Below, in pieces: positions 8,005 to 16,981 of a stretch of DNA of 39,040 bases (position 1 is its first letter; the number at the start of each line of letters is the position of its first letter). The position numbers and the translations under genes are program-made. Under the pieces are notes generated by a model, which ran no database searches, was not told where the DNA came from, and saw nothing but the letters and a program-made list of their open reading frames with translations. Source of the DNA: JBCAXA01 sp038749025 (GTDB lineage: Bacteria; Pseudomonadota; Gammaproteobacteria; Steroidobacterales; Woeseiaceae); NCBI GenBank assembly GCA_038749025.1, contig JBCDIL010000033.1, forward strand, positions 1 through 39,040, given 5' to 3'.

Positions 8005-9147
8005 ATGAGCGACGACTACCACTACAAGCCACGTAAGGATGCGTTTGATCCTGAGCGGGAGCTGCGGCTCGGTGATGGAAAAATCAGTGCGCTGCTGTCA
8101 TTTACGCTCGGTGTGCTCAGCATTCTGGCCGTACTTGCCTACCGATATCCGTCGTATCTTACGACGACGGAGCTGCGCCAGGTCTACGACGCCGAATCGC
8201 TACAAGTCATTTTGAAGTATGGGATGTACACGTCGTTGCTGTTCGGTTTCTTAACCTTTGTACTGAACCGCGGCCGTTATCGACAATTAGGCGGTGCGGG
8301 TATCGGGCTGACGCTACTCGCCTTCTTGCTGGGGGGTTACGACATTCCGGTGGGGCCTGTAGAGCCACGATCGCTGTCGCTCGGTGTTGATTGGCTGATT
8401 CTCGCCTTGCTCGGTTCCATTGTCGTCTTTATGACGCTTGAGAAGCTATTCCCGAAGTACAAAAACCAGGTCATCCTGCGCAAAGAGTGGGACACCGATC
8501 TGTTCTACTTTTGTTTTAACCATCTCGCGATATCGGCGATTATCCTTTTCGGTAACTATCACGCAGCGCATTTCGATTGGGCGGTCAGTGCCAACGTTCA
8601 GGCCGCTATTCAATCGATGCCAGTCTGGCTGCAGTTCATGCTGATTATCATCTGTGCCGATTTCGTTCTGTATTGGGAGCATCGCCTCTACCACGAAGTC
8701 CCCGCACTATGGCCGATCCATGCCGTGCATCACTCTGTCGAGACGCTCGATTGGCTAGCTGGCTCACGAGGCCACTTTGTTCAAGTGTTCTCAGAGCGCG
8801 CGATGGTGATGATTCCGCTGTACCTGCTCGGTGCCGACGCGGCGGCATTAAACGCCTACGTTGTTTTCGCGGCATTGCAGGCTATTTTGATTCACTGCAA
8901 CCTGAAGTTTTCGTTTGGGCCGTTGCGCTACGTTTTCGTAACGCCGCAGTTTCACCATTGGCATCACAGCTCGGAAAAGCCCGCAATCGATACTAACTAC
9001 GCGGCCCATTTGGTGCTGTTTGATCGCCTCTTCGGCACCTACCACATGCCTGATAAGCACTGGCCAGCAGAATACGGAACGACGAAGAAGCTGCCGCGCT
9101 CGGTGTGGGGGCAGTTGGTTTATCCGTTAATGGCGTTTAAAAAGTAA
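8005..9147 (+). CDS. Sterol desaturase / fatty acid hydroxylase family membrane protein
   Basis: The product is a polytopic inner-membrane diiron enzyme of the fatty acid hydroxylase superfamily, which hydroxylates or desaturates lipids. The N-terminal half has several hydrophobic segments (about residues 25-55, 70-115 and 125-145). The catalytic half carries the three histidine clusters HRLYHE, HAVHHS and FHHWHHSSEKP, all in the expected order and spacing, so the enzyme should be active. The C-terminus FDRLFGTYHMPD is also typical. Length 380 is longer than the minimal 250-300 residue members because of the extra N-terminal membrane region. No neighbour suggests a substrate; alkyl lipids, carotenoids or fatty acids are possible. 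Confidence 0.86.
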   Translation: MSDDYHYKPRKDAFDPERELRLGDGKISALLSFTLGVLSILAVLAYRYPSYLTTTELRQVYDAESLQVILKYGMYTSLLFGFLTFVLNRGRYRQLGGAGIGLTLLAFLLGGYDIPVGPVEPRSLSLGVDWLILALLGSIVVFMTLEKLFPKYKNQVILRKEWDTDLFYFCFNHLAISAIILFGNYHAAHFDWAVSANVQAAIQSMPVWLQFMLIIICADFVLYWEHRLYHEVPALWPIHAVHHSVETLDWLAGSRGHFVQVFSERAMVMIPLYLLGADAAALNAYVVFAALQAILIHCNLKFSFGPLRYVFVTPQFHHWHHSSEKPAIDTNYAAHLVLFDRLFGTYHMPDKHWPAEYGTTKKLPRSVWGQLVYPLMAFKK

Positions 9148-9157
9148 GCGGCGCTAC

Positions 9158-9175
9158 AGCGACCCGTAGGTCGCT
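9158..9175. terminator. Bidirectional terminator hairpin
   Basis: A perfect 7-base inverted repeat (AGCGACC and GGTCGCT) around a CGTA loop lies between the convergent desaturase-family gene and the 71-residue gene, overlapping the stop of the latter. A T-rich stretch (ATTTGATTT) follows on the plus strand and a run of T's on the minus strand some bases later. Confidence 0.55.
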
Positions 9176-9389
9176 ATTTGATTTCTGACTCGGCTCGTTC
9201 AAACCACCCGATGACAGTCCGCCAATGGTCGTCGCCATACAGACGCCGGAAACGTTGGGTTTCTTGGCTTTTCTCGTCCCGCCAGACGGCTAACCGTTTT
9301 GCGACGAATTCTCGGGTCAGCGGGATGCCACACTCCTGCGTAATGCAGTGGTGCCATTGCTCATAGGTATCCGGCGAGACGTCGTACAT
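9174..9389 (-). CDS. Small protein of unknown function
   Basis: I do not recognise this 71-residue protein. It is soluble, with no signal peptide or membrane segment, and rich in aromatic and charged residues (MYDVSPDTYEQWHHC at the start, RRLYGDDHWRTVIGWFERAE near the end). It looks mostly helical. Two Cys (C15, C20) flank ITQE, and there are three His, so a metal site is conceivable but not shown. It is likely a real gene: a GGAGA ribosome binding site precedes the ATG at 9389, it fills an otherwise empty gap, and a terminator hairpin sits at its 3' end. The next gene upstream on the same strand, an amidohydrolase, ends 89 bases away. Confidence 0.65.
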   Translation of the reverse strand: MYDVSPDTYEQWHHCITQECGIPLTREFVAKRLAVWRDEKSQETQRFRRLYGDDHWRTVIGWFERAESEIK

Positions 9390-9477
9390 CGGGGTTCTCC
9401 ACGGCGCGTAATGGCCGAGTAGTCTTTGACACTATTCTAAAACAATTCGTGAGATGCGCCAGCGCCTAGTTGAGCGT

Positions 9478-11229
9478 TTAATCGTCTCGTTTGTAGAGAA
9501 TATCGCCGGCAACAACCGTCATTAATATGTTTCCGTCGAGTAGTTCCCTGGGTTGCCGAGTCGCTACCTCGTATGGATCGATGTCCATCACGGTGAGATC
9601 CGCCCAACGACCGGGTTCGATCACGGCCGTTTCATTGTTACTGAAATTCGCGTAGGCCGACCATGTCGTGTACGCCCGCACCGCTTCGTCGATCGTAAAG
9701 CGTTGCTCGGGATACCAACCGCCACTGGGTTGTAAATCTGGATCACGTCGAGTCACAGCGGAATGTAGCCCATAGAAAATGCTGTGATCGGAGCCGGGGT
9801 TATCGGCATTAAATGTGATCTGCGTTCCCGCTTTTCGCAGCGAGCGCCAGGCGTAAGCGCCACGGATGCGTGTAGGTCCGAGGCGTATCTCGGCCCAAGT
9901 CTTATCCTCCATGGCATGCGGTGGCTCCATCGATGCGATCAGGTTGAGCTCGGCAAGGCGGCTCATGTCGGTCGGCGCGATAACCTGCGCGTGCTCTATG
10001 CGGTGACGTAAACGTTTGGTTGTCGGGTCGTCTTGGTAGACACGCTCGACGATGTCCATCGCTTCACGGTTGCCCGCGTCACCAATCGCGTGAATAGCGA
10101 TTTGAAAGCCCGCTCGCATGGCATCTGCCATCAACGTCTCGTCAAAGCCGTAGTTGCTACCGCTCACGCCGCGGTGACCCGGCATGTCGCTGTAGTCGGC
10201 CAGCAAGCGCGCACCGCGCGACCCTAACGCGCCGTCGTAATACGCCTTAACCGACCGCGTCACCAAGCGGCTATCGGTGTCTGAGTCTGGCCCGCGCTCG
10301 ATCCATTCACGGATGAGCGGCTCATCGCGCAGCGACAGCATTGCGTAGAACCGAATGGGTAATTTATTCGACGCTTCCAAGCGCAGCAGTGTGGCCATCA
10401 TCGCGCTGTTATCACCGGCGTCGTGCACCGCGACGTAGCCATCTTTCGCCATTTGCTCGAGGCCAAGCAGCACTTGGCGCTCCAGCGTCTCGTCAGAGGC
10501 GGGCGGCAGTGCATTGACCATCATCTGCGTGGCGCGATTCAGAAACAGTCCGCTGGGTTCGCCGTCTCGACCAATCCACATTTCGCCGCCGCGCGGTATC
10601 GGCGATTCCGCCGTTATACCCGCCTCGTCGAGTGCACGCTGGTTCGCCCAGCCGGCGAAGCCATGCAAGCTACCCATGTACACGGGATGATTGGGTACTG
10701 CTTTGCTAATGGCTGCCTTGTCGGGGTACTTATCGGCCCACGCCCCTTCATCCCAACCGCTGCCGGTTATCCACTCGCCTTCCGGAGTCGTCGCCGCTCG
10801 CTCAGCGATCAGTGCTATCGCTTCGGCTTCGCTCGTAACGCCGGTGAGATTCACTTGGTCGAGCAGAGCACCCAATTCGAAGACATGGGTATGGGACTCG
10901 ATGAGTCCGGGTAGAACCGTCGCCCCGTCCACGTTGCGAGTCACCGTTTCTTCGCCGACCCAGGTCCTCACCGATTCGTTGGAGCCAACCGCGACGATGA
11001 CACCATCCCGTATTGCGATGGCCTCGGCGTCCGGTGACCAACGTTCACCGTCAAAAGGCGCATTGGCGGCCGGTGTGCCGTCCAGTGCTGGGTCATCCCA
11101 CTGCAGCGTATAGACCTTGGCATTGACGATGACGAGGTCGGCCGTTGACGCCTCAGCTGAAGTCGGTAGTTCGCAACCTACGATCCACGGTAGCGACGCG
11201 ACCGCAAGCCATAAGCCCCACTTAGTCAT
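9478..11229 (-). CDS. Lipoprotein amidohydrolase, YtcJ-like
   Basis: The product is a metal-dependent hydrolase of the amidohydrolase superfamily (Amidohydro_3, YtcJ/formamide-deformylase-like group), probably acting on an amide or imide substrate. The N-terminus is a lipoprotein signal with lipobox IVGC (Cys19), so it should be anchored to a membrane facing the periplasm. The HxH metal motif is ESHTHVFELG (H113, H115). The later ligands are in IHAIGDAGN and RHRIEHAQV, and the active-site Asp is in FNADNPGSDHS. A C-terminal ADLTVMD strand closes the small beta-sandwich domain typical of the family. The GAGAAGG ribosome binding site lies within the end of a small upstream ORF whose stop overlaps this ATG. 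The substrate is unknown. Confidence 0.88.
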   Translation of the reverse strand: MTKWGLWLAVASLPWIVGCELPTSAEASTADLVIVNAKVYTLQWDDPALDGTPAANAPFDGERWSPDAEAIAIRDGVIVAVGSNESVRTWVGEETVTRNVDGATVLPGLIESHTHVFELGALLDQVNLTGVTSEAEAIALIAERAATTPEGEWITGSGWDEGAWADKYPDKAAISKAVPNHPVYMGSLHGFAGWANQRALDEAGITAESPIPRGGEMWIGRDGEPSGLFLNRATQMMVNALPPASDETLERQVLLGLEQMAKDGYVAVHDAGDNSAMMATLLRLEASNKLPIRFYAMLSLRDEPLIREWIERGPDSDTDSRLVTRSVKAYYDGALGSRGARLLADYSDMPGHRGVSGSNYGFDETLMADAMRAGFQIAIHAIGDAGNREAMDIVERVYQDDPTTKRLRHRIEHAQVIAPTDMSRLAELNLIASMEPPHAMEDKTWAEIRLGPTRIRGAYAWRSLRKAGTQITFNADNPGSDHSIFYGLHSAVTRRDPDLQPSGGWYPEQRFTIDEAVRAYTTWSAYANFSNNETAVIEPGRWADLTVMDIDPYEVATRQPRELLDGNILMTVVAGDILYKRDD

Positions 11230-11386
11230 CTGCCTTCTCCCACAACGCCTCAGCGAGTGTACTGCGATAGAGGCTGCGACAGCAGGCTAATTGGCTGCGG
11301 GGGTCGCTATGGTTTGAAGCTTTTAGCGAGTTTGACAGGTTACGCGTGATGCCGTAACGCACAAGGCGTTCGTCGGTATCGCCCAT
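11222..11386 (-). CDS. Possible small protein overlapping amidohydrolase start
   Basis: A 54-codon frame runs from ATG at 11386 to a TAA inside the first codons of the amidohydrolase gene (8-base overlap). The product starts MGDTDERLVRYGITRN and ends LAEALWEKADD, with a Cys-Cys pair in the middle. Codon choice and composition look protein-like, and the overlap suggests translational coupling. Against it, no clear ribosome binding site precedes the ATG and I do not recognise the family. It may be a small cytosolic protein or a chance frame. The remaining 11387-11701 stretch shows only short unconvincing frames and a small hairpin at 11441-11455. Confidence 0.45.
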   Translation of the reverse strand: MGDTDERLVRYGITRNLSNSLKASNHSDPRSQLACCRSLYRSTLAEALWEKADD

Positions 11387-11701
11387 GGGGCCGGGCCGAG
11401 GACGAATCGTTGCATCACAATGGAGCGGCGGCACGCTCGAACGCTTCGCAAGCGTCGGGTGCTTGCTTAAGCAGGTCGTCTAAAACTTACCAGCTGGTTA
11501 AACCAATCTGAGCGATCACCGTTCCGATCGAGTGAAGTCAATGCATTCGACGAGCGCAATCCGATTAGTACCCAACCGTGACATAACGTTACTGGCGGCC
11601 CGTCGAGAACGAAGTCGACGCACAGGCATCTAAGACCTGGAGGCCGCCTCTTGGCTAACGCCATGTCGCGATTGCGATGGATTGTATGACGGTAACTTAC
11701 G

Positions 11702-12532
11702 TTGACTGTTTCCGCTGCAGTACCTGATCATTGGTTACGTCCGTCTTCGGCGTTAGCGTGGTCCGAGCACGCGCCGCTAACGGCTGACCGGCGCTTGTTG
11801 CTGACGATTGCGATTCTCGCCGTTGCGGCGCACTTTGGCCTTTCGTTCGCCCAGCAACGCTTCCCGGCGGCGGCTGCCGACCGTCAAGGTGCGCTCGTAT
11901 TAAACGTGGTTGGGCCTATTGAGATAGAAGCGGTACCGCCGGAGGAGGTCGAGGCTGTCGAAGAAACGTTGCCAGCCGAACTCGTCGATGACGATCAAAC
12001 CGATGGTCCCACGGATTCCTCTGACGCTAGCTTGGAGCATCAAGAGATTTCCGCAACTGAGCAGCGTGTTGGTGCAAGGGCAGCAAAGGAGGCCATCGAC
12101 GACGCCAATCAGAAAACCAACGATGCGCCGACGGATGTTGTACCGGGCGCCGAGGTTGACTGGTTGGCGCTGATACCGGACGGGGTCGCTGCTGCCCTCG
12201 CAACACCGCCAGCCGACTACGAACAATTTGATGGTCGGCCAGCCGGGCTGGAAGCGGCGAAGATCAAATACGCACCGGGCCCGCCCGCAAAGCCCGCTAT
12301 TTGGGATAACGTTGAAACCGACCAGCTTGGGCGGAAGATTCTTCGGTCCGGTCGCTGCTATCGCGTGATCGAGGACGACAATCCGTTACGTCTCGATATC
12401 TTCGAAAACTTCACGCAGTACTTCGTGTTTTGCGAAAACGAACCAAAGCGGGGCAAAGAACTGCCGTGGGTCCAAGAACTACGTGAGAAACGCGGTTGGG
12501 ATGAGCAACGTGACGATGGCGAGCCACAGTAG
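11702..12532 (+). CDS. Membrane-anchored acidic protein of unknown function
   Basis: I do not recognise this 276-residue protein. A short cytoplasmic N-terminus is followed by one membrane helix (LLLTIAILAVAAHFGLSF, about residues 34-52). Then comes a long acidic, Pro- and Glu-rich linker (about residues 70-155), the layout of TonB-like or envelope-spanning proteins. The C-terminal domain (about 190-262) holds two Cys, in SGRCYRV and YFVFCENEP, that could form a periplasmic disulfide. No TonB C-terminal motif is visible. The frame starts at TTG with no good ribosome binding site, and no ATG or GTG exists early in the frame, so the start is uncertain. It precedes the RND genes by 110 bases and may or may not be functionally linked to them. 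Confidence 0.7.
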   Translation: MTVSAAVPDHWLRPSSALAWSEHAPLTADRRLLLTIAILAVAAHFGLSFAQQRFPAAAADRQGALVLNVVGPIEIEAVPPEEVEAVEETLPAELVDDDQTDGPTDSSDASLEHQEISATEQRVGARAAKEAIDDANQKTNDAPTDVVPGAEVDWLALIPDGVAAALATPPADYEQFDGRPAGLEAAKIKYAPGPPAKPAIWDNVETDQLGRKILRSGRCYRVIEDDNPLRLDIFENFTQYFVFCENEPKRGKELPWVQELREKRGWDEQRDDGEPQ

Positions 12533-12642
12533 CCGCGAAAACCTGTGACATCCTCTGTTGCCCCGTTAGACTCGACACTCCATGAAGAGGGTCGGTTAAC
12601 TCGATTACGTTGGTTCTTTAGGCCACGATTCGAGCGAAAAAG

Positions 12643-13782
12643 ATGATCAGTCGATTTGATTTATTTCGCGGTGTAGCAGCTAGCGGTTACCCGAGCATGC
12701 CCACGAAACGGCCATTTCGCAGTGTCGCGCTGTTCGCGCTCGGGATGCTTCTGGCCAGCTACGCAGCGGCACAAACAAACGTCGATGTTGTCGCAGCAGT
12801 ACCCTCCGCCGTCGCTGAGCGGTTTGAGCTGAGTGGCACACTCACCGCCAGTCAGCGTGCTGGATTATCGCCGCTCGTTGATGGATTGGTTGAGTCCTTA
12901 GCTGTCGATATCGGTAGCGAGGTACAACGTGGCGACTTACTGTTGCGACTCGATACGACGCTAGCCAGCGCCGCGTTACGTCGTTCGCGCGCCGAGCGCG
13001 CGCAAGCCGAAGCAGTGCGCGCTGAGGCACAGCGTCTGGTCGAGGAGGCGCGTCGTCTGGTCGGCGAGCGCCACTTACCGAAAACCGAGCTCGATACCCG
13101 TACGGCCGCCTTGGTCCAGGCCGACGCCGCACTCGCCGTGACCGACGCGAGCTTGGCCGAACAACGAGAAATCGTTGCGCGCCATCAACTAAAAGCGCCG
13201 TTTGCTGGCGTTGTAACGGCTCGTACTACCGATGTCGGGGAGTGGGTGGCGCGAGGCAGTGGTGTGCTCGAGCTCACGTCCCTCGGTAATGTTCGTCTCG
13301 ATGTCCAGGCGCCGCAAGAGCGCTTTGCCGATCTCAGCAAAGCGACAGTTGTCGAGATCATCCCCGACGCTTCGCCGGGAGTGTCCATAGCGGCGAGAGT
13401 CGCTGCACGCCTGCCAGTCGGTGGCGGCTCCGGTGCACGAACGTTTTTAGTTCGTGTTGAACCGATCGACGACTCTGTTCAACTGCTACCAGGAACATCG
13501 GCTGTTGCACGTTTTCAGATTGGCAGTGCAAACGATGATGCCGTACAGATTCCCCGTGATGCGCTCATTCGCCATCCCGATGGCGGCTACAGCGTCTTCG
13601 TTGTTAACGATACAGGCGACGGCCTCGAGGCGGAGCGCCGCCAAGTAGACCTCGGCCGGAGTGCCGGTGAGCTCGTGCAGGTTGTTCGCGGTGTACAAGC
13701 GCAAGACCGCGTCGTCGTGCGGGGCAATGAGGTGCTGCAGGACGGTGAGCGCATACGAGTCAATACGCGTCCGCTGCGCTAG
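12643..13782 (+). CDS. RND efflux periplasmic adaptor subunit
   Basis: This is a membrane fusion protein of the HlyD/AcrA type, linking an inner-membrane RND pump to an outer-membrane channel. The export signal is RSVALFALGMLLASYAAAQ. It suggests the true start may be ATG 12697 rather than 12643, since the later start gives a standard signal peptide. The order of domains is lipoyl half-motif (LVDGLVESLAVDIGSEVQRGDLLLRLD), an Arg- and Ala-rich coiled-coil hairpin (about residues 105-165), the second lipoyl half (HQLKAPFAGVVTARTTDVGEWV), a beta-barrel, and a membrane-proximal domain. It is separated by 9 bases from the pump gene, so the two form an operon. The substrate is not deducible, and no regulator or TolC-like channel gene is adjacent. 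Confidence 0.92.
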   Translation: MISRFDLFRGVAASGYPSMPTKRPFRSVALFALGMLLASYAAAQTNVDVVAAVPSAVAERFELSGTLTASQRAGLSPLVDGLVESLAVDIGSEVQRGDLLLRLDTTLASAALRRSRAERAQAEAVRAEAQRLVEEARRLVGERHLPKTELDTRTAALVQADAALAVTDASLAEQREIVARHQLKAPFAGVVTARTTDVGEWVARGSGVLELTSLGNVRLDVQAPQERFADLSKATVVEIIPDASPGVSIAARVAARLPVGGGSGARTFLVRVEPIDDSVQLLPGTSAVARFQIGSANDDAVQIPRDALIRHPDGGYSVFVVNDTGDGLEAERRQVDLGRSAGELVQVVRGVQAQDRVVVRGNEVLQDGERIRVNTRPLR

Positions 13783-13791
13783 CGACCAACA

Positions 13792-16700
13792 ATGCTGAAT
13801 TTCATACTGACTCGTAACACACTGACGACCGTGGTTGCGTTGATTGTTTGCGTACTCGGTATTACGGCGGCACTGCGCATACCGGTGCAGATGATCCCCG
13901 ATTTGGAAGTACGCACGATCAGTGTTGTCACCACGTGGCCTGGGGCCACGCCACAGGATGTCGAGAAAGAGATCCTTATCGAGCAGGAGCGTTTCTTAAG
14001 GGGGCTCGCCAATCTATCGCGAATGGTGTCGTACGCAGAAACAGGCGAAGCCTACATAGAGCTTGAGTTTCCATTCGGCATCGACGTCAACGAGGCGCTT
14101 ATTCGCACCAGCAATGCGTTATCGCAAGTGTCGAGTTATCCCGAAAATGTCGACCCACCACGACTGTTCAGCAGCTCGTTTTCTCAGAACGCCTTCATGT
14201 ACTTCGCCATCGCGCCGCTACCTGGGAATCCGCTGGGCATCGACATGGATTTGGTCCGTGACTTTGTTGACGACAACATTCGCCCAGAGATGGAGCGGGT
14301 GGAAGGCGTCTCGCAGGTCGGCTTGGGTGGCGGTGCCGATAGACAGGTACGCATAGAGGTCGATACGGCGCGACTCGCGCAACGTGGGATCTCGATTGGT
14401 CAACTTCGTGACGCCATTCGTGCGCGCAACACCGATTCGTCCGCCGGTGATATCAATAGCGGTAAACGTCGCTATCTGGTTCGTACGCTCGGTCGATTCG
14501 AAGATGCCGACGAGCTTCGCGATATGGTGCTCGATCGGCGTGGTGATGCGATTGTTCGCCTCCGTGATGTCGCAACCGTTACCTTCGATCATTTCGAACT
14601 GCGCGATGCGTCGTTCGTCAATGGTGCCCCACGCCTCAGTCTAGCGGTGTCTCGGGAAGCTGGCGCGAACGTCATCGAGATCAAAGAAGCGATGCTACCG
14701 CTCGTCGAGCAGCTCAACGTCGATATTCTCGAGCCGAACGGTTTGCGGATGGCACTGACCAGCGACGACGTTCGCTACGTGACAGCGTCCATTCGCAACG
14801 TGTGGACAAACCTCCTAATCGGTGCAGTTTTGGCAATCGGCATCATGCTGTTGTTTTTCCGATCAACACGCGCGACCGTCATTGCGACCACCGGCTTACC
14901 GATTTGTACCTTGGCGGCATTTTTGGGGCTGCTGTTATTCGATCGGACGATTAACGTTATCTCACTGGCAGGTGTTGCGTTTGCCATTGGCATGACAGTC
15001 GACAATACGATCGTCGTGCTGGAGTCGATCGAACAAGCACGCCGGCGGGGCTTAGGTCGCTTCGATGCTGCGCTGGCTGGGACACGAGAGGTTTGGAGCG
15101 CGGTCGTCGCGTCCACTTTTACGACCGTTCTCGTGTTCGTACCGATCCTGTTCGTCGCGGAGGAGGCTGGGCAACTCTATTCTGACATCGCCATTGCTAT
15201 CGCTGCGGCCATTCTCGCCAGTATGTTGGTGGCCATCGGTGTGATTCCGTCGATAGCGGCACGCTTGGGTCTCGGGGTCAGTGATGGTGGGCCGGCTTAT
15301 GTGCCACGCTCAGCGCTCGCTTTTGTTCGTGTTACCGATTGGCTGACCGCTACACGATCACGAAGTATCGGCTGTTTGTTGGTGACAGGGCTCGCAACGC
15401 TATTAGTCGGCGGTTGGCTTACACCGCCTGCCGAGTATTTACCTGAAGGTGAGGAGCCAAAGGCGTTTAGTCGCATGATCGCGCCACCGGGGTACAACCT
15501 GACCGAAATGACGCGGATCGGCAACGAGCTTCGTACCGTGTTGGATCCAACGGTTGCAGCGTCACGCGATGCCTTTGATGTTGGTTCAACACCGATTCCA
15601 CCGTTACGCGGCTATTCGTTGTGGATCAATCCCGGTGCATTAACGGTGATGAGCGAACCGGTGGAGGGTCGCGACCTCGATGCCATGATGACTGGCTTAA
15701 CGGAGCTCTTTCGCTCGTACCCAGGCATGCGTGCCTTCTCCGCACGCGGCTCAATCATCTCGAGCAACGATGGGGGTTCGCGCGCCGTAGCCCTCGATAT
15801 GTCAGGGCCAAATATGGCGTCGCTTTATGACACAGCGCAGGCGGCCATAGAACGGGCGCAATCGCTGTTTGTCGCGCCGCAGATCGACTCAAACCCGTCA
15901 TCGCTATCGCTTGATCAGCCGCTTGTGCAGATTCGCCCGCGATGGGAGTTGCTCGCCGAAGTTGGCTTTACTGCGCGCGACTTTGGGTTTGCCGTATCGG
16001 CGTTGTCGGACGGGGCGTTTGTCGATGAGTTTCTAATCGATGATACGCAAGTGGATATCTATCTTTTCAGCGGCGCAGGTTATGCCCAAACCCTGGATGC
16101 GCTGCAGAATCAACCGGTCGTAACGCCAGCGGGTAGCGTCTTACCTTTGTCGGCGCTAGCCGATGTGATCGAAAGTGTGGACAGTGATTCGCTGCGCCGC
16201 GTGAACGGGCGGCGAACCGTTACGTTGTACATTATTCCGCCGCGAAGTGTGGCCTTGGAGAGCGCCGTTCAGCGCGTCCGCAGCGACTTGCTTCCCGCAA
16301 TGCGATCTGCGGGCGAAATTGCGGAAGGTGTCAGCATCACCTTGACCGGTGCAGCGGATCAGCTCGATGCTACCCGCGATGCGCTGAGTGGGAATTTCCT
16401 TATCGCACTTGTGCTTTGCTATTTGTTGTTAGTCGCTATTTTCTCGCATTGGGGCTACCCGCTACTGATTCTCGTAACGGTGCCGGTCGGTCTTGTCGGC
16501 GGCCTCATAGGTTTGGCGTTACTCAATGGCGTGGGAGCGGCGCTGGCTGCTGTTGGCATCGGCGCGCTCTCCCAGCCGCTCGACATGATTACGATGCTAG
16601 GTTTTTTGATCCTGTTGGGTGCGGTTGTTAACAACCCGATCTTGGTTGTTGACCGAACGCGGCAAAACCTCAGCGAAGGGCAGAGCGTACGAGACGCTGT

Positions 16701-16971
16701 TCGCGAAGCGGTTCGTAGTCGCTTGCGTCCGATTTTGATGTCGACGCTAACCACGACTTTCGGCTTGGCGCCGTTGGTCTTTATCCCCGGCGCCGGGACT
16801 GAGCTTTACCGTGGGGTCGGCGTTATTGTCCTGGGTGGCTTGCTCTGCTCAACGCTGGTCACGCTATTGTTCTTGCCGAGTTTGTTGATGGTCGTGCTGA
16901 AAGATCGCCGCGACCACCCCAAAACCGACCCAGGAAGCCCGCCGAAGACGGCCTTGTCGCCGACGGCGTAA
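13792..16971 (+). CDS. RND efflux inner-membrane transporter
   Basis: This is a proton-driven RND pump of the AcrB/HAE group. The 1059-residue length and duplicated layout (membrane helix, large periplasmic loop, six helices, twice) are as expected. The start is the typical MLNFILTRNTLTTVVALIV, followed by IPVQMIPDLEVRTISVVTTWPGA. In helix 4 the motif is GMTVDNTIVVLE (D404, N405), where AcrB has two Asp. In helix 10 it is GAVVNNPILVVD (N947, N948), where AcrB has the relay Lys940. This VDN/VNN pattern is known from a branch of pumps, so it is probably functional with a modified proton relay. It ends 10 bases from the convergent acnB. Multidrug, lipid or metabolite export are all possible. Confidence 0.94.
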   Translation: MLNFILTRNTLTTVVALIVCVLGITAALRIPVQMIPDLEVRTISVVTTWPGATPQDVEKEILIEQERFLRGLANLSRMVSYAETGEAYIELEFPFGIDVNEALIRTSNALSQVSSYPENVDPPRLFSSSFSQNAFMYFAIAPLPGNPLGIDMDLVRDFVDDNIRPEMERVEGVSQVGLGGGADRQVRIEVDTARLAQRGISIGQLRDAIRARNTDSSAGDINSGKRRYLVRTLGRFEDADELRDMVLDRRGDAIVRLRDVATVTFDHFELRDASFVNGAPRLSLAVSREAGANVIEIKEAMLPLVEQLNVDILEPNGLRMALTSDDVRYVTASIRNVWTNLLIGAVLAIGIMLLFFRSTRATVIATTGLPICTLAAFLGLLLFDRTINVISLAGVAFAIGMTVDNTIVVLESIEQARRRGLGRFDAALAGTREVWSAVVASTFTTVLVFVPILFVAEEAGQLYSDIAIAIAAAILASMLVAIGVIPSIAARLGLGVSDGGPAYVPRSALAFVRVTDWLTATRSRSIGCLLVTGLATLLVGGWLTPPAEYLPEGEEPKAFSRMIAPPGYNLTEMTRIGNELRTVLDPTVAASRDAFDVGSTPIPPLRGYSLWINPGALTVMSEPVEGRDLDAMMTGLTELFRSYPGMRAFSARGSIISSNDGGSRAVALDMSGPNMASLYDTAQAAIERAQSLFVAPQIDSNPSSLSLDQPLVQIRPRWELLAEVGFTARDFGFAVSALSDGAFVDEFLIDDTQVDIYLFSGAGYAQTLDALQNQPVVTPAGSVLPLSALADVIESVDSDSLRRVNGRRTVTLYIIPPRSVALESAVQRVRSDLLPAMRSAGEIAEGVSITLTGAADQLDATRDALSGNFLIALVLCYLLLVAIFSHWGYPLLILVTVPVGLVGGLIGLALLNGVGAALAAVGIGALSQPLDMITMLGFLILLGAVVNNPILVVDRTRQNLSEGQSVRDAVREAVRSRLRPILMSTLTTTFGLAPLVFIPGAGTELYRGVGVIVLGGLLCSTLVTLLFLPSLLMVVLKDRRDHPKTDPGSPPKTALSPTA

Positions 16972-16981
16972 CCCGCTGGTC

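Noticed and set aside
11467..11664. 65-codon minus-strand frame in the gap before the acidic anchored protein
   Set aside because: No ribosome binding site, atypical composition and no coupling to a neighbour.
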